Assembly: GCF_001983105.1 (NCBI RefSeq)
Contig: NZ_MOMC01000027.1
Span: forward strand, 34,162 to 44,032
Source: Pseudofrankia asymbiotica
GTDB taxonomy: Bacteria > Actinomycetota > Actinomycetes > Frankiales > Frankiaceae
DNA: 9,871 nt
Direction of reading: 5' to 3'
The notes under the pieces were generated by a model. It worked only from the letters and a program-made list of their open reading frames with translations. It was not told where the DNA came from and made no database searches. Below, one piece after another: positions 1-7,637 of the stretch. The position numbers and the translations under genes are program-made. How positions within the stretch are numbered: position 1 is the stretch's first letter; each line of letters starts with the position of its first letter.

Positions 1-501
1 CAGCTGGTTGAGCACCAGGTAGTTGGAGATCATCGTCACCTGGAACGGGACCAGCCAGGTGGCGACGAACAGCAGGAACAGGACGTTCCTGCCACGGAAG
101 TCCCAGGCCGCGAACGCGTAGGCGGCCAGCAGGCAGACGAGCAGCTGGCCCACCGTCGACCCGAGCGCGATGACCAGTGTGTTGGCCAGCAGCACCGGGA
201 CGTCCAGCGTGTCCAGGACGTAGGTGTAGTTGCGCGCCGACATCGGCCACGGCAGCGGGTTCTGGCTGAGGATGTCGCCGGGCCGCCGGACCGACCCGGC
301 GTACATCCAGTAGATCGGGACGATGCTGGCCAGGCTCAGCACGACCATCACCGCGTGTCGGCCGGCCGTCGCCGCCCAGGCCCACCGCGGCCTCGGCGGC
401 ATGCCGGCCGCTGACCCACCAGGGGCTGGCGTGCCGGCGCCCGGCGTGCCCCAGGTCGCGGTGCCGCCGGTGTCGTCAGCCTCGGCCGGGATGAGGCTCA
501 T
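1..501 (-). CDS. ABC sugar-type transporter permease, MalG/UgpE type, partial (C-terminus beyond left edge)
   Basis: This is the inner-membrane permease that pairs with the permease just upstream to form the channel of a CUT1 ABC importer. The 167 visible codons stay open to the window edge. Residues 1-45 are a Pro/Gly/Ala-rich cytoplasmic extension. Hydrophobic segments lie near residues 50-69, 103-130 and 139-160, followed by NYLVLNQ as expected before the fourth helix. The segment PGDILSQNPLPWPMSARNY (74-92) matches the periplasmic loop of MalG-type permeases. The cytoplasmic EAA loop that docks on the ATPase would lie beyond the edge and cannot be checked. The ATG at 501 is preceded by AGGAG at 9 nt. 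An in-frame GTG two codons upstream is too close to that site. It is the last visible gene of the operon, 58 bp after the MalF-type gene. Substrate specificity cannot be read from it. Confidence 0.9.
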   Translation of the reverse strand, partial: MSLIPAEADDTGGTATWGTPGAGTPAPGGSAAGMPPRPRWAWAATAGRHAVMVVLSLASIVPIYWMYAGSVRRPGDILSQNPLPWPMSARNYTYVLDTLDVPVLLANTLVIALGSTVGQLLVCLLAAYAFAAWDFRGRNVLFLLFVATWLVPFQVTMISNYLVLNQL

Positions 502-527
502 CGTCACGCGCTCCTCGCAGTCGTCGA

Positions 528-555
528 TCATCGGTCGGTCGTCATCGGTCGGTCG
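528..555. repeat. Perfect tandem duplication of a 14-bp unit between the two permease genes
   Basis: The unit TCATCGGTCGGTCG occurs at 528-541 and is repeated without change at 542-555. It begins 4 bp after the stop codon of the MalF-type gene and ends 27 bp before the MalG-type start. Each unit itself contains GGTC twice. It has the form of a slipped-strand duplication. No function is evident, though it lengthens the spacer between two genes that are usually translationally coupled. Confidence 0.8.
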
Positions 556-559
556 GCCG

Positions 560-1522
560 TCAGTTGTCGTGGAAGCTGAAACGGTCGGCAAGCGCCACCA
601 GCCCGGCGGCGATGAGGCCGAAGACGACGAAGAACACGATCCCGGCGGCCGAGGCGAGGCCGGAGTCGAAGTTGCGGAAGCCCAGCTCCCAGAGCAGGTA
701 GTAGACGTTCGTCGAGCTTTCCGCCGGGCCGCCCTGGGTGAGGGAGTCCAGCAGCGGGAAGGTCCACTGCCCGGAGAGCAGCACGGTCATCAGCACCAGG
801 AACAACAGCGTCGAACGCAGCAGCGGCAGCGTGACCCAGCGCAGGATCTGCCAGCCGGTCGCCCCGTCGATCGCGGCGGCCTCGCCGTAGTCGGCGCTGA
901 TCCCGGTCAGGCCCGCTGAGACGACGAGCACGGCGAAGCCGCACATCGACCACGCGGTGATCGCGAGGATGGCTGGCAGCGCGGTCGACTCCTCCCGCAG
1001 CCAGTTGTGCGGAGCCAGGCCGAACCAGCCGAGCGCCTGGTTGGACAGGCCGGTCGGGTCGAGCAGCCAGCGCCACACCGCCGCCGCCGCGACCGGCGCG
1101 ACGAGTATCGGCGTGAACACGAGCGCCCGGTAGACGTCGCGCGAACGGCCACCGAGCCGGCGGGTCACCAGCGCGACCGCGGTCGGCAGCACCACCGAGA
1201 ACGGCAGCAGGCAGACGATGTAGATCACGGTGTTGACGGCGGCGTGCCGCAGGCCGGCCTGGGTGAACACCTGGCGGTACTTGTCGAGTCCGACGTAGGT
1301 CATCGGCGACGTCGGCAGCAGGTTCCAGTCGTAGAAGGACAGCTGCACGGCCTCGACGAGCGGCTTGTACGTCCAGAGCACCAGGCAGGCGAGCGCGGGC
1401 AGCAGGTACAGGTAGGGCGGGGTGGCCGCGAGCAGGCGCCGGGCCAGCGCCGGCCGGGCCGCCTGGACGGCGGCCCGGCCCTCGCCGGCGAGCGTCGCGG
1501 GGACGGCGAGCTCGACGAACAT
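560..1522 (-). CDS. ABC sugar-type transporter permease, MalF/UgpA type
   Basis: This integral membrane subunit of a CUT1 ABC importer has 320 residues, normal for the family. A cytoplasmic N-terminus (1-35) is followed by six hydrophobic segments near residues 36-55, 95-120, 132-152, 183-205, 237-257 and 291-311. The diagnostic EAA loop is at 214-234 (EAAAIDGATGWQ, then LRWVTLPLL), which inserts in a cleft of the ATPase subunit. FYDWNLL (63-69) and the later LTQGGP (261-266) are also typical of MalF/UgpA permeases. The ATG lies only 6 bp after the stop of the phosphodiesterase gene, and a GAGG in the end of that gene can serve as ribosome binding site. The two genes are therefore very probably on one mRNA and translationally coupled. 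The family assignment is secure. The substrate is not known. Confidence 0.95.
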   Translation of the reverse strand: MFVELAVPATLAGEGRAAVQAARPALARRLLAATPPYLYLLPALACLVLWTYKPLVEAVQLSFYDWNLLPTSPMTYVGLDKYRQVFTQAGLRHAAVNTVIYIVCLLPFSVVLPTAVALVTRRLGGRSRDVYRALVFTPILVAPVAAAAVWRWLLDPTGLSNQALGWFGLAPHNWLREESTALPAILAITAWSMCGFAVLVVSAGLTGISADYGEAAAIDGATGWQILRWVTLPLLRSTLLFLVLMTVLLSGQWTFPLLDSLTQGGPAESSTNVYYLLWELGFRNFDSGLASAAGIVFFVVFGLIAAGLVALADRFSFHDN

Positions 1523-1528
1523 CGGCGC

Positions 1529-2434
1529 CTATACCTCGGTGAGCTTCTCGAGGTCACGCGCCGCCGTGTCCGCCTCGGCGTTGAACTCGTCGGCGAAGCG
1601 GGCCAGCGTCTCCGGCGTCAGCTCGTAGATCTTGTCACCGACCGTCACCGGGATGACCGTGGCGACGGCCTGGCCGGGGTAGACGTCGACCCGGGTGAAC
1701 AGGCCGCCGGTCACGCCCGCGTAGCCGCCGGCCGGGCCGAGCGCGCGCGCCGAGTAGGCGACGGCGCCCGCGACCAGGACGGGCACGCCGCCGAGTACCC
1801 CGGCCGTGGCGTGGTGCGCGTGCCCGCACAGGATGATCCGCACGTCGGTGCCGGCGATGACCTTGGCGAGCCGCTCCGGCTCGGCCAGCACCATCGAGTT
1901 CAGCATCGCGATCGGCGACGGCACCGGCGGGTGGTGCAGCGCGAGGATCGTGCCGGCCGGCGCCGGGGTGGCGAGCTCGGCGGCGAGCCAGTCCAGCTGG
2001 GCGTCGGTGAGCTCGCCGAGCACCTCGCCCGGCTCGGTCGAGTCGAGCGCGATGATGCGCAGGTCGCCGGCCCAGTGGACGTGGTCGTAGGGCTCGGTCG
2101 TCGGCTCGGCGTCGAGCAGGCCCTCGCGGAACGGCCCACGGTTGTCGTGGTTGCCCATCAGGTAGAGCACGGGCAGGCCGAGCCTGCCCGCGCGCTTCTC
2201 GACGTAGGCGCGCAGCCGCCGGTAGGAGGCCAGGTCGCCGGCGTCGGCCAGGTCGCCGGTCAGCAGCAGCGCCGCGACGTCGAGGCCGGACTCCTCGATC
2301 TGGTCGAAGGCGGCGGCGACGTTGGGCAGGGTGTCGAACATCCCGTGGTAGAGCTCGCCCTCGGGAACGATGTGGGTGTCCGAGAACTGGATGACGGTAT
2401 GGGTCGGGGTCGGCGTGTCGGTGATCAGGCGCAT
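1529..2434 (-). CDS. Class III metallophosphodiesterase, Rv0805/CpdA/GpdQ-like
   Basis: This is a calcineurin-fold, two-metal phosphoesterase, probably cytoplasmic, of 301 residues. All metal-site motifs are present: D19-x-H21, G60-D61-x-x-D64, G94-N95-H96-D97, H167 in LALHHPP, and G204-H205-x-H207. As I recall the M. tuberculosis Rv0805 ligands (D21, H23, D63, N97, H169, H207, H209), every one matches here with the same offset of two. Stretches such as ELATPAP and GTILALHHPP are close to that protein. Rv0805 relatives cleave cyclic nucleotides and other phosphodiesters, and the related GpdQ cleaves glycerophosphodiesters. I chose the ATG at 2434 because GGAG lies 6 nt upstream. An in-frame ATG at 2467 would add 11 residues but has no ribosome binding site and abuts an inverted repeat. 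Lying between a binding protein and its permeases, the enzyme may act on the imported compound rather than on cAMP. That is inference. Confidence 0.9.
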   Translation of the reverse strand: MRLITDTPTPTHTVIQFSDTHIVPEGELYHGMFDTLPNVAAAFDQIEESGLDVAALLLTGDLADAGDLASYRRLRAYVEKRAGRLGLPVLYLMGNHDNRGPFREGLLDAEPTTEPYDHVHWAGDLRIIALDSTEPGEVLGELTDAQLDWLAAELATPAPAGTILALHHPPVPSPIAMLNSMVLAEPERLAKVIAGTDVRIILCGHAHHATAGVLGGVPVLVAGAVAYSARALGPAGGYAGVTGGLFTRVDVYPGQAVATVIPVTVGDKIYELTPETLARFADEFNAEADTAARDLEKLTEV

Positions 2435-2475
2435 GGTGGGCTCCGCGTTTCTGTCGCTGGGAGACATAGGCCGCC

Positions 2476-2508
2476 GGGTGCGCGAAGGAAGCGCATTTTC
2501 GCGCGCCC
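2476..2508 (-). repeat. Inverted repeat (11-bp arms, one mismatch) between phosphatase and phosphodiesterase genes
   Basis: The arms at 2476-2486 (GGGTGCGCGAA) and 2498-2508 (TTCGCGCGCCC) are complementary except for one position, with an 11-nt spacer. The repeat starts 10 nt after the phosphatase stop in the direction of transcription. No T-tract follows, so it looks more like an intercistronic stem, which could slow RNA decay or attenuate transcription, than a classic terminator. A regulator site is the alternative. Confidence 0.5.
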
Positions 2509-2517
2509 TTTGGCCCT

Positions 2518-3420
2518 CTAGGAAAGGTCGTCGGCGACGAGCAGGGCTTCGGCCAGCGCGTCGAGCCGCTCGGCCGTCGCGCCGTGGGCGAGCAGGTAGC
2601 CGCGGGCACCGCCATGGCTCGCCCGTACCCGCTCCAGCGCCGCGCGGATCAGTTCGGGCGGGGCCGCCATCAGGCCCGCCGGCAGCCGGCGCGCGTCCCC
2701 GCCGCGGCTGGTGACGGCGGTGAGCCGGCGCAGCGCGGCGATCGCCTCGTCGTGCAGCAGCTCGGCGGTGAGCGCGTAGTCGCGGACGATCACCTCGTCG
2801 GGGACGCCGAGCAGGTCCAGCACCAGCATGATCGTCAGGCCGGTCCGGTCCTTGCCCGCGCTGCAGTGCACGATCGCCGGCAGCGCGCCCGGCTCGGCCA
2901 GTGCCAGCACGGCCGCGGCGAGCCGGTCGCCCCTGTTGCCCAGGATGAAGTCGTAGATCGCGGCGAGGTCCATCTCCAGGCCGGCCGCCTGCGCGGCCCG
3001 CACCCCCTCGGCCGCCGCCGCGCCCGTGCCCGGCGCGTTCTCGCCCGCCTCGCCCGTCGCCGCGCCCGTGGCGGTGCCCGGCGTCGCCGCGGACGGCAGC
3101 GGCGAGCCGCTGGAGTACAGCGGCATCCGGATCGTGGTGATCGGCAGCCGGCCGAGCGCGTTCGGCTCGCGGGCGACCTCCGTGTCCTCGCGCAGGTCGA
3201 CGACCGTGCGTACCGGGATCTGGGCGAGCGCCGCGCGGGCCTCGTCGCCGAGGCCGTGCATCGCGGCCGAGCGCAGCAGCGTGCGGCGCCGGACCCGGCG
3301 CCCGCCCGCGGCCGGGTAGCCGCCCACGTCGCGCAGGTTCAGCGCCCCGGGTAGCCCGAGCACCCGGTCGGCGTCCGCCGGGTTGTCCAGATCGGGGGTC
3401 ACGTCAAGTTCGAGAGTCAT
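2518..3420 (-). CDS. MPtpB-type tyrosine/serine (phosphoinositide) phosphatase
   Basis: This is a 300-residue cysteine-based phosphatase of the Y_phosphatase3 family. The family hallmark LNLRDVGGY is at 28-35 and VVDLRED at 73-79. The P-loop HCSAGKDRTG is at 185-194, with nucleophile C186 and arginine R192. Lys-Asp inside the P-loop is characteristic of the M. tuberculosis PtpB/Listeria LipA group, which accepts phosphotyrosine, phosphoserine and phosphoinositides. No signal peptide is seen, so it should be cytoplasmic here. Residues 104-147 are an Ala/Gly/Pro/Thr-rich low-complexity stretch before the helix LEMDLAAIYDFI, where PtpB has a mobile lid. This is probably a flexible insert. The ATG has GAGGA close upstream. 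The gene sits between the binding protein (126 bp upstream) and the phosphodiesterase (83 bp downstream). That position suggests a role in dephosphorylating an imported or derived compound, though protein dephosphorylation cannot be excluded. Confidence 0.92.
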   Translation of the reverse strand: MTLELDVTPDLDNPADADRVLGLPGALNLRDVGGYPAAGGRRVRRRTLLRSAAMHGLGDEARAALAQIPVRTVVDLREDTEVAREPNALGRLPITTIRMPLYSSGSPLPSAATPGTATGAATGEAGENAPGTGAAAAEGVRAAQAAGLEMDLAAIYDFILGNRGDRLAAAVLALAEPGALPAIVHCSAGKDRTGLTIMLVLDLLGVPDEVIVRDYALTAELLHDEAIAALRRLTAVTSRGGDARRLPAGLMAAPPELIRAALERVRASHGGARGYLLAHGATAERLDALAEALLVADDLS

Positions 3421-3486
3421 GGTCCTCAGCGTTCCAGAGGCTCGCGCTGGCGAGCGGTCGCTGTTTCGTAGAAGTCAGCCGCCGGC

Positions 3487-3515
3487 GCCGGCCACCCGAG
3501 GGGCGGGTGGCCGGC
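3487..3515 (-). terminator. Strong hairpin after the solute-binding protein gene
   Basis: A perfect 12-bp inverted repeat has arms at 3487-3498 (GCCGGCCACCCG) and 3504-3515, with a 5-nt loop. It lies 31 nt after the stop of the binding-protein gene. No T-tract follows, which is common in high-GC actinomycetes. As the next gene is on the same strand, it may be a partial terminator or a 3' stabilising stem that makes the binding protein more abundant than the downstream enzymes and permeases, as is usual for periplasmic-type transporters. Confidence 0.6.
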
Positions 3516-3546
3516 CGGTGGTGGGTGGCTGGGCAGGTGGGTGGGG

Positions 3547-4929
3547 TCAGGTCTTCGGCAGCAGGTCGGTCGCCTGCTTCCGCGCGTCGGTCATCGCCGT
3601 CGCCGGGTCCTTGCCCTGGTAGATCGCGCTCTCGGCGGCGGACATCATCAGGTCGGTGATCTGCTGGTATCCGTTGCCCGGGAACGACACCCACGGCTGC
3701 AGCCGGGTCAGCTGGTCGAGGTTCGGCTTGATCAGCGGGTGCTGGTCGGCCCATGGCTTCAGGAAGGCCGGGTCGTCGACCAGGCTCGTCCGCAGCGGCA
3801 GGTAGCCGATCTTCGAGGAGATCTCGGTGTAGGCGTGGTCGCTGGTCAGGTACTTGATCAGCTCCCAGCCGGCGCGCTGTTTGGCCGGGTCGTTCGAGAA
3901 GATCGACAGACCGGAGCCGGAGTTCGTCGGGACGGCCGGCCTCGCGCCGAAGCCCGGCTCGGCGGCGGCGGAGAGCTCCCAGCCACCCGACTGCGCGCCG
4001 GCTATGAAGGCGCCCTGCAGGGCGGACGTCTCCAGCATCATGCCGAGGTTGCCCTTGGTGAAGGCGTCCATGGCCTGGGCCTGGGAGAAGTTCGGGGAGG
4101 CGCCGGACCTGTACAGGTCCGCGGCCATCGACACCGCGCCGACGGCGGGCCCGTCCGCGAAGGTCAGCGACCTGCGGTCGGTCGAGACGACCTGGCCGCC
4201 GTTGGAGCGGACCAGGCTCTGGAAGCACCAGTCACCCGACCCCTTGGTGGTGCAGTCGAGGTAGACGCCGTCCTTGCCGGCCTTCTGCTTGATGGCCAGG
4301 GCCGCGGTCTTGACGTCTTCCCAGGTCTTCGGCGGGTTCGCCGGGTCAAGGCCGGCCGCCTTGAACAGCGTCGAGTTGATCCACAACACCGGTGTGGAGA
4401 ACACGTACGGCATCGTGTAGGTGTGGCCGCCCAGGTCGCCGAGCGTCGTGGCGGCGGGGGCGAACGGGTGCGTCCCGGCGAAGTTGGCCGTCACGGTGTC
4501 CTTGCCGACGAGGGTGTCGAGCGGCTTGGCCGACAACGCCGTCGCGGCGAAGTCGAGCGCGTTGAAGGTGATCTGGGCGACGTCCGGCGGGCTGCCGGCC
4601 AGCGCCTGGGTCTTGATGGAGCCGACGAAGTCGCCCGCGGTCGTGCTCTGCGGCGGCTGCGCCTTGACCGTGATGTTCGGGTGCTCCTTCGCGAAGTCCG
4701 CGAGCAGCCCCTCGATGACGGGCTTCCAGGTGCCCGTGTTCGCGAGGTTGTAGCTCTCGAAGGTGATCGAGACCTTCTGGTCGGGCTTCAGCTCGGGGAT
4801 CGTCGCCGCGGTGGCCGACGAGGCGCCGGCGGGTGCCGGGGAGGTCGATCCGCCGGTGGCGCATGCCGCCACCAGCGTCGAGAGCAGCGCGAGGCCGACG
4901 GCCGCGCGCCCGAGGCGTGGACGTGCCAC
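3547..4929 (-). CDS. Lipoprotein solute-binding protein of ABC importer, UgpB-like
   Basis: This extracellular, membrane-anchored receptor delivers substrate to the permeases. It has 460 residues. The type II signal peptide has basic residues at 3-8, a hydrophobic core at 10-20 and the lipobox VAAC, giving lipidated C23. A Ser/Ala/Pro/Thr linker follows to about residue 45. The mature part has the SBP family 1/8 pattern: LLADFAKEHPNITV (75-88), SPPDVAQI (113-120), and VLWINSTLFKAAGLDPANPP then KTWEDV (181-206). That last block is close to the UgpB pattern in E. coli as I recall it. KIGYLPLRTSL (373-383) and the tail GNGYQQITDLMMSAAESAIYQGKDP also follow UgpB. C226 and C235 could form a disulphide. 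The GTG start is preceded by AGGAG at 7 nt. UgpB proteins bind glycerol-3-phosphate or glycerophosphodiesters. Other CUT1 binding proteins share much of this pattern, so the ligand is only suggested. Confidence 0.93.
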   Translation of the reverse strand: MARPRLGRAAVGLALLSTLVAACATGGSTSPAPAGASSATAATIPELKPDQKVSITFESYNLANTGTWKPVIEGLLADFAKEHPNITVKAQPPQSTTAGDFVGSIKTQALAGSPPDVAQITFNALDFAATALSAKPLDTLVGKDTVTANFAGTHPFAPAATTLGDLGGHTYTMPYVFSTPVLWINSTLFKAAGLDPANPPKTWEDVKTAALAIKQKAGKDGVYLDCTTKGSGDWCFQSLVRSNGGQVVSTDRRSLTFADGPAVGAVSMAADLYRSGASPNFSQAQAMDAFTKGNLGMMLETSALQGAFIAGAQSGGWELSAAAEPGFGARPAVPTNSGSGLSIFSNDPAKQRAGWELIKYLTSDHAYTEISSKIGYLPLRTSLVDDPAFLKPWADQHPLIKPNLDQLTRLQPWVSFPGNGYQQITDLMMSAAESAIYQGKDPATAMTDARKQATDLLPKT

Positions 4930-4957
4930 GTCAGGGCTCCTAACTTGAGCGTTGCGC

Positions 4958-4983
4958 GCGTGCCCGGCGGACCGCGGGCACGC
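4958..4983. promoter_or_regulatory. Palindrome upstream of the solute-binding protein gene
   Basis: The 179-bp gap at 4930-5108 between the ATPase and binding-protein genes holds a perfect 9-bp inverted repeat, GCGTGCCCG at 4958-4966 and CGGGCACGC at 4975-4983, spaced by 8 bp. It sits 28 bp before the GTG start. A second, shorter perfect stem (CGGCCC/GGGCCG, 4996-5001 with 5008-5013) lies just upstream in the direction of transcription. They could be an operator for the RpiR-type regulator at an internal promoter, a leader stem, or a terminator after the ATPase gene. I see no convincing -10/-35 pair in this GC-rich gap. Confidence 0.4.
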
Positions 4984-5108
4984 CTGGGAGCCGCACGGCC
5001 CAGGGGCGGGCCGCCGGTGTGTGGATGTGCGACGGAGCCGGCGGGCGTCAGGAGCCGGCTGCGGAGACGGTGTGCCGCGGAGACGGCGTCGGGTGTCGGA
5101 GCCGGGCG

Positions 5109-6272
<1,164 letters not shown>

Positions 6273-6492
6273 AACCGTGCTCCCGTATGACGTGGCGGGA
6301 CTGGTGGAGTCCCTGGCTATGTACGAACGTTCCAGAGATTGGAGATCTATGGATCGCTGTTACAAGCTCAGGTTCCGAGATCCAGGTGAACGGTCCAGGT
6401 ACTCGCAACGAAGCCGCGCGGACGGCTGGGGCAACGCTCTCCATGCCGACGGGACGTGGGAATCCGCAGGTGGCGCGTCTGTGACCGCCGTC
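6273..6492 (-). promoter_or_regulatory. Likely promoter/operator region of the transporter operon
   Basis: This 220-bp gap between the regulator stop and the ATPase start is visibly less GC-rich than its surroundings at about 6315-6400. It contains a perfect inverted repeat, GGGACT at 6297-6302 and AGTCCC at 6308-6313, 25 bp before the ATPase GTG. It also contains the 8-bp palindrome GAACGTTC at 6325-6332. Either could be the operator of the neighbouring RpiR-type regulator. I found no clean -35/-10 pair, so the promoter itself is inferred from position and base composition. Confidence 0.45.
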
Positions 6493-7467
6493 TCAGGGCG
6501 CGGGCGCCGCCCGGTCCGCCCGGTCCGGGCTGACGATCATGCTGTCGAGCAGCTCCCGCTGCTGCTCGAACTGGCGTGCGAGCGACGCGCCCGGCACGTC
6601 CTCGCCGCGCAGCATGACCGCCTGCTGCAGGGCGGTGATCAGCAGCAGTGACGGCACCCGGCTGCCGATCGTGTCGCTGCCCAGCGGCCAGTGCGGCGAG
6701 CCCACGACGAGGAGCGCGTCGGCGAGTGCCGGCAGCGGCCCACCGGCGTAGCTGGTGATGGCGACGACCGACGCGCCGCGGCCGCGCGCGATCTCGGCTA
6801 CCCGGATCGTCAGGTCGTTCACGCCGCTGCCGGTGACCAGCAGACAGACGTCGCCGGCGGACAGCCCGTTCGCGGCCAGCTGCTGTACAAGCGCGTCCGC
6901 CGGTGCCTCGACCGCCCGGCCGGCCGTGAGGAACCGCAACGCCGCGTCCTGCGCGACCGGCGACGAACCGCCGTTGCCGACGAGGAGTAGCCGGCGCGCG
7001 CCGATGATCAGGTCGACCGCGGTGCCAAGCTGGGCCCGGTCGAGGCCGGCCAACGCGTCCGCGAGCACGGTGGCGGCCGCCTGGAAGACCGTGTCGACGA
7101 TCAGCTCCGGCGGGTCGCCGGCGCGAGGCTCCCGCAGGGAGCGGCGCCCGCCGCCGGGCGCGCCAGCCTCTTTCCCCGCGTCGGCGCCCGCGGCCTCGGC
7201 GTCGCGGGCGAAGGCACCGGCCTCCCTGGCGAACGCCACCCGTAGCTGCTGGAAGCCGCGGAAGCCCATCGACTGGCAGGCGCGCACCACGGTGGCCGCC
7301 GACACGTCGGCCGCCGCCGCCAGCTGCGCGGCCGACCACTCGACCACGTCATCCGAGCGCAGCAGGCACACCTCGGCGACGCGCCGCTCGCTCGGGATGA
7401 GCGCCGGCAGTGCCGCCCGGATGCCGGCGAACAGGCTGCCGGTGCGCGGCGGCGATGAGCTGACCAT
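6493..7467 (-). CDS. RpiR-family transcriptional regulator (HTH + SIS domain)
   Basis: This is a cytoplasmic DNA-binding regulator of 324 residues. The N-terminal RpiR helix-turn-helix domain covers about 12-82, with the recognition unit WSAAQLAAAADVSAATVVRA at 44-63 and the typical following GFRGFQQLR. A Gly/Ala-rich linker occupies about 86-119. The SIS domain (about 145-290) shows LLLVGNGGSS (160-169) and VTGSGVNDLT (211-220) followed by ASVVAIT. These are the two loops that bind sugar phosphates in this fold. RpiR proteins control sugar, amino-sugar and inositol catabolism in response to phosphorylated intermediates. The ATG at 7467 was chosen because the domain begins right after it. No strong ribosome binding site is seen, and the reading frame continues upstream without a recognisable domain. 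Its place at the head of the transporter operon on the same strand argues that it controls that operon. Confidence 0.93.
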   Translation of the reverse strand: MVSSSPPRTGSLFAGIRAALPALIPSERRVAEVCLLRSDDVVEWSAAQLAAAADVSAATVVRACQSMGFRGFQQLRVAFAREAGAFARDAEAAGADAGKEAGAPGGGRRSLREPRAGDPPELIVDTVFQAAATVLADALAGLDRAQLGTAVDLIIGARRLLLVGNGGSSPVAQDAALRFLTAGRAVEAPADALVQQLAANGLSAGDVCLLVTGSGVNDLTIRVAEIARGRGASVVAITSYAGGPLPALADALLVVGSPHWPLGSDTIGSRVPSLLLITALQQAVMLRGEDVPGASLARQFEQQRELLDSMIVSPDRADRAAPAP

Positions 7468-7528
7468 GCGTCCGTTCTTACCCGACGGGCGCGCCGTTCG
7501 GGCCAACTCGTGACAGGCATGCTGCGCA

Positions 7529-7548
7529 CGGACGTCGAGAGACGTCCG
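7529..7548. promoter_or_regulatory. Perfect palindrome upstream of the rpiR-type gene
   Basis: An 8-bp perfect inverted repeat (CGGACGTC at 7529-7536, GACGTCCG at 7541-7548) with a GAGA centre lies 61 bp upstream of the regulator start. Its position suits an autoregulatory operator. As RNA it would be a stable tetraloop hairpin, so termination after the upstream gene is the alternative. Confidence 0.45.
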
Positions 7549-7602
7549 GTACCTGGTCGGCGGTCCTCCTCCTTCTACGGCTCGCTCCACGGCTTGGGAC
7601 GA

Positions 7603-7617
7603 GGCCGGGGACCGGCC
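7603..7617 (-). terminator. Short GC hairpin after the secreted-protein gene
   Basis: GGCCGG (7603-7608) and CCGGCC (7612-7617) form a perfect 6-bp stem with a 3-nt loop, 20 nt after the stop of the small secreted-protein gene. There is no T-tract. It is a plausible but weak terminator, possibly acting together with the palindrome 55 bp further on. Confidence 0.35.
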
Positions 7618-7637
7618 CGGACGATCCGCCCGTTGGG

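Noticed and set aside
1007..2521. A 504-codon plus-strand open frame opposite the MalF-type permease and the phosphodiesterase
   Set aside because: It is Arg/Gly/Val-rich with no recognisable domain and lies antisense to two genes with full family motifs. Such shadow frames are expected at this GC content.
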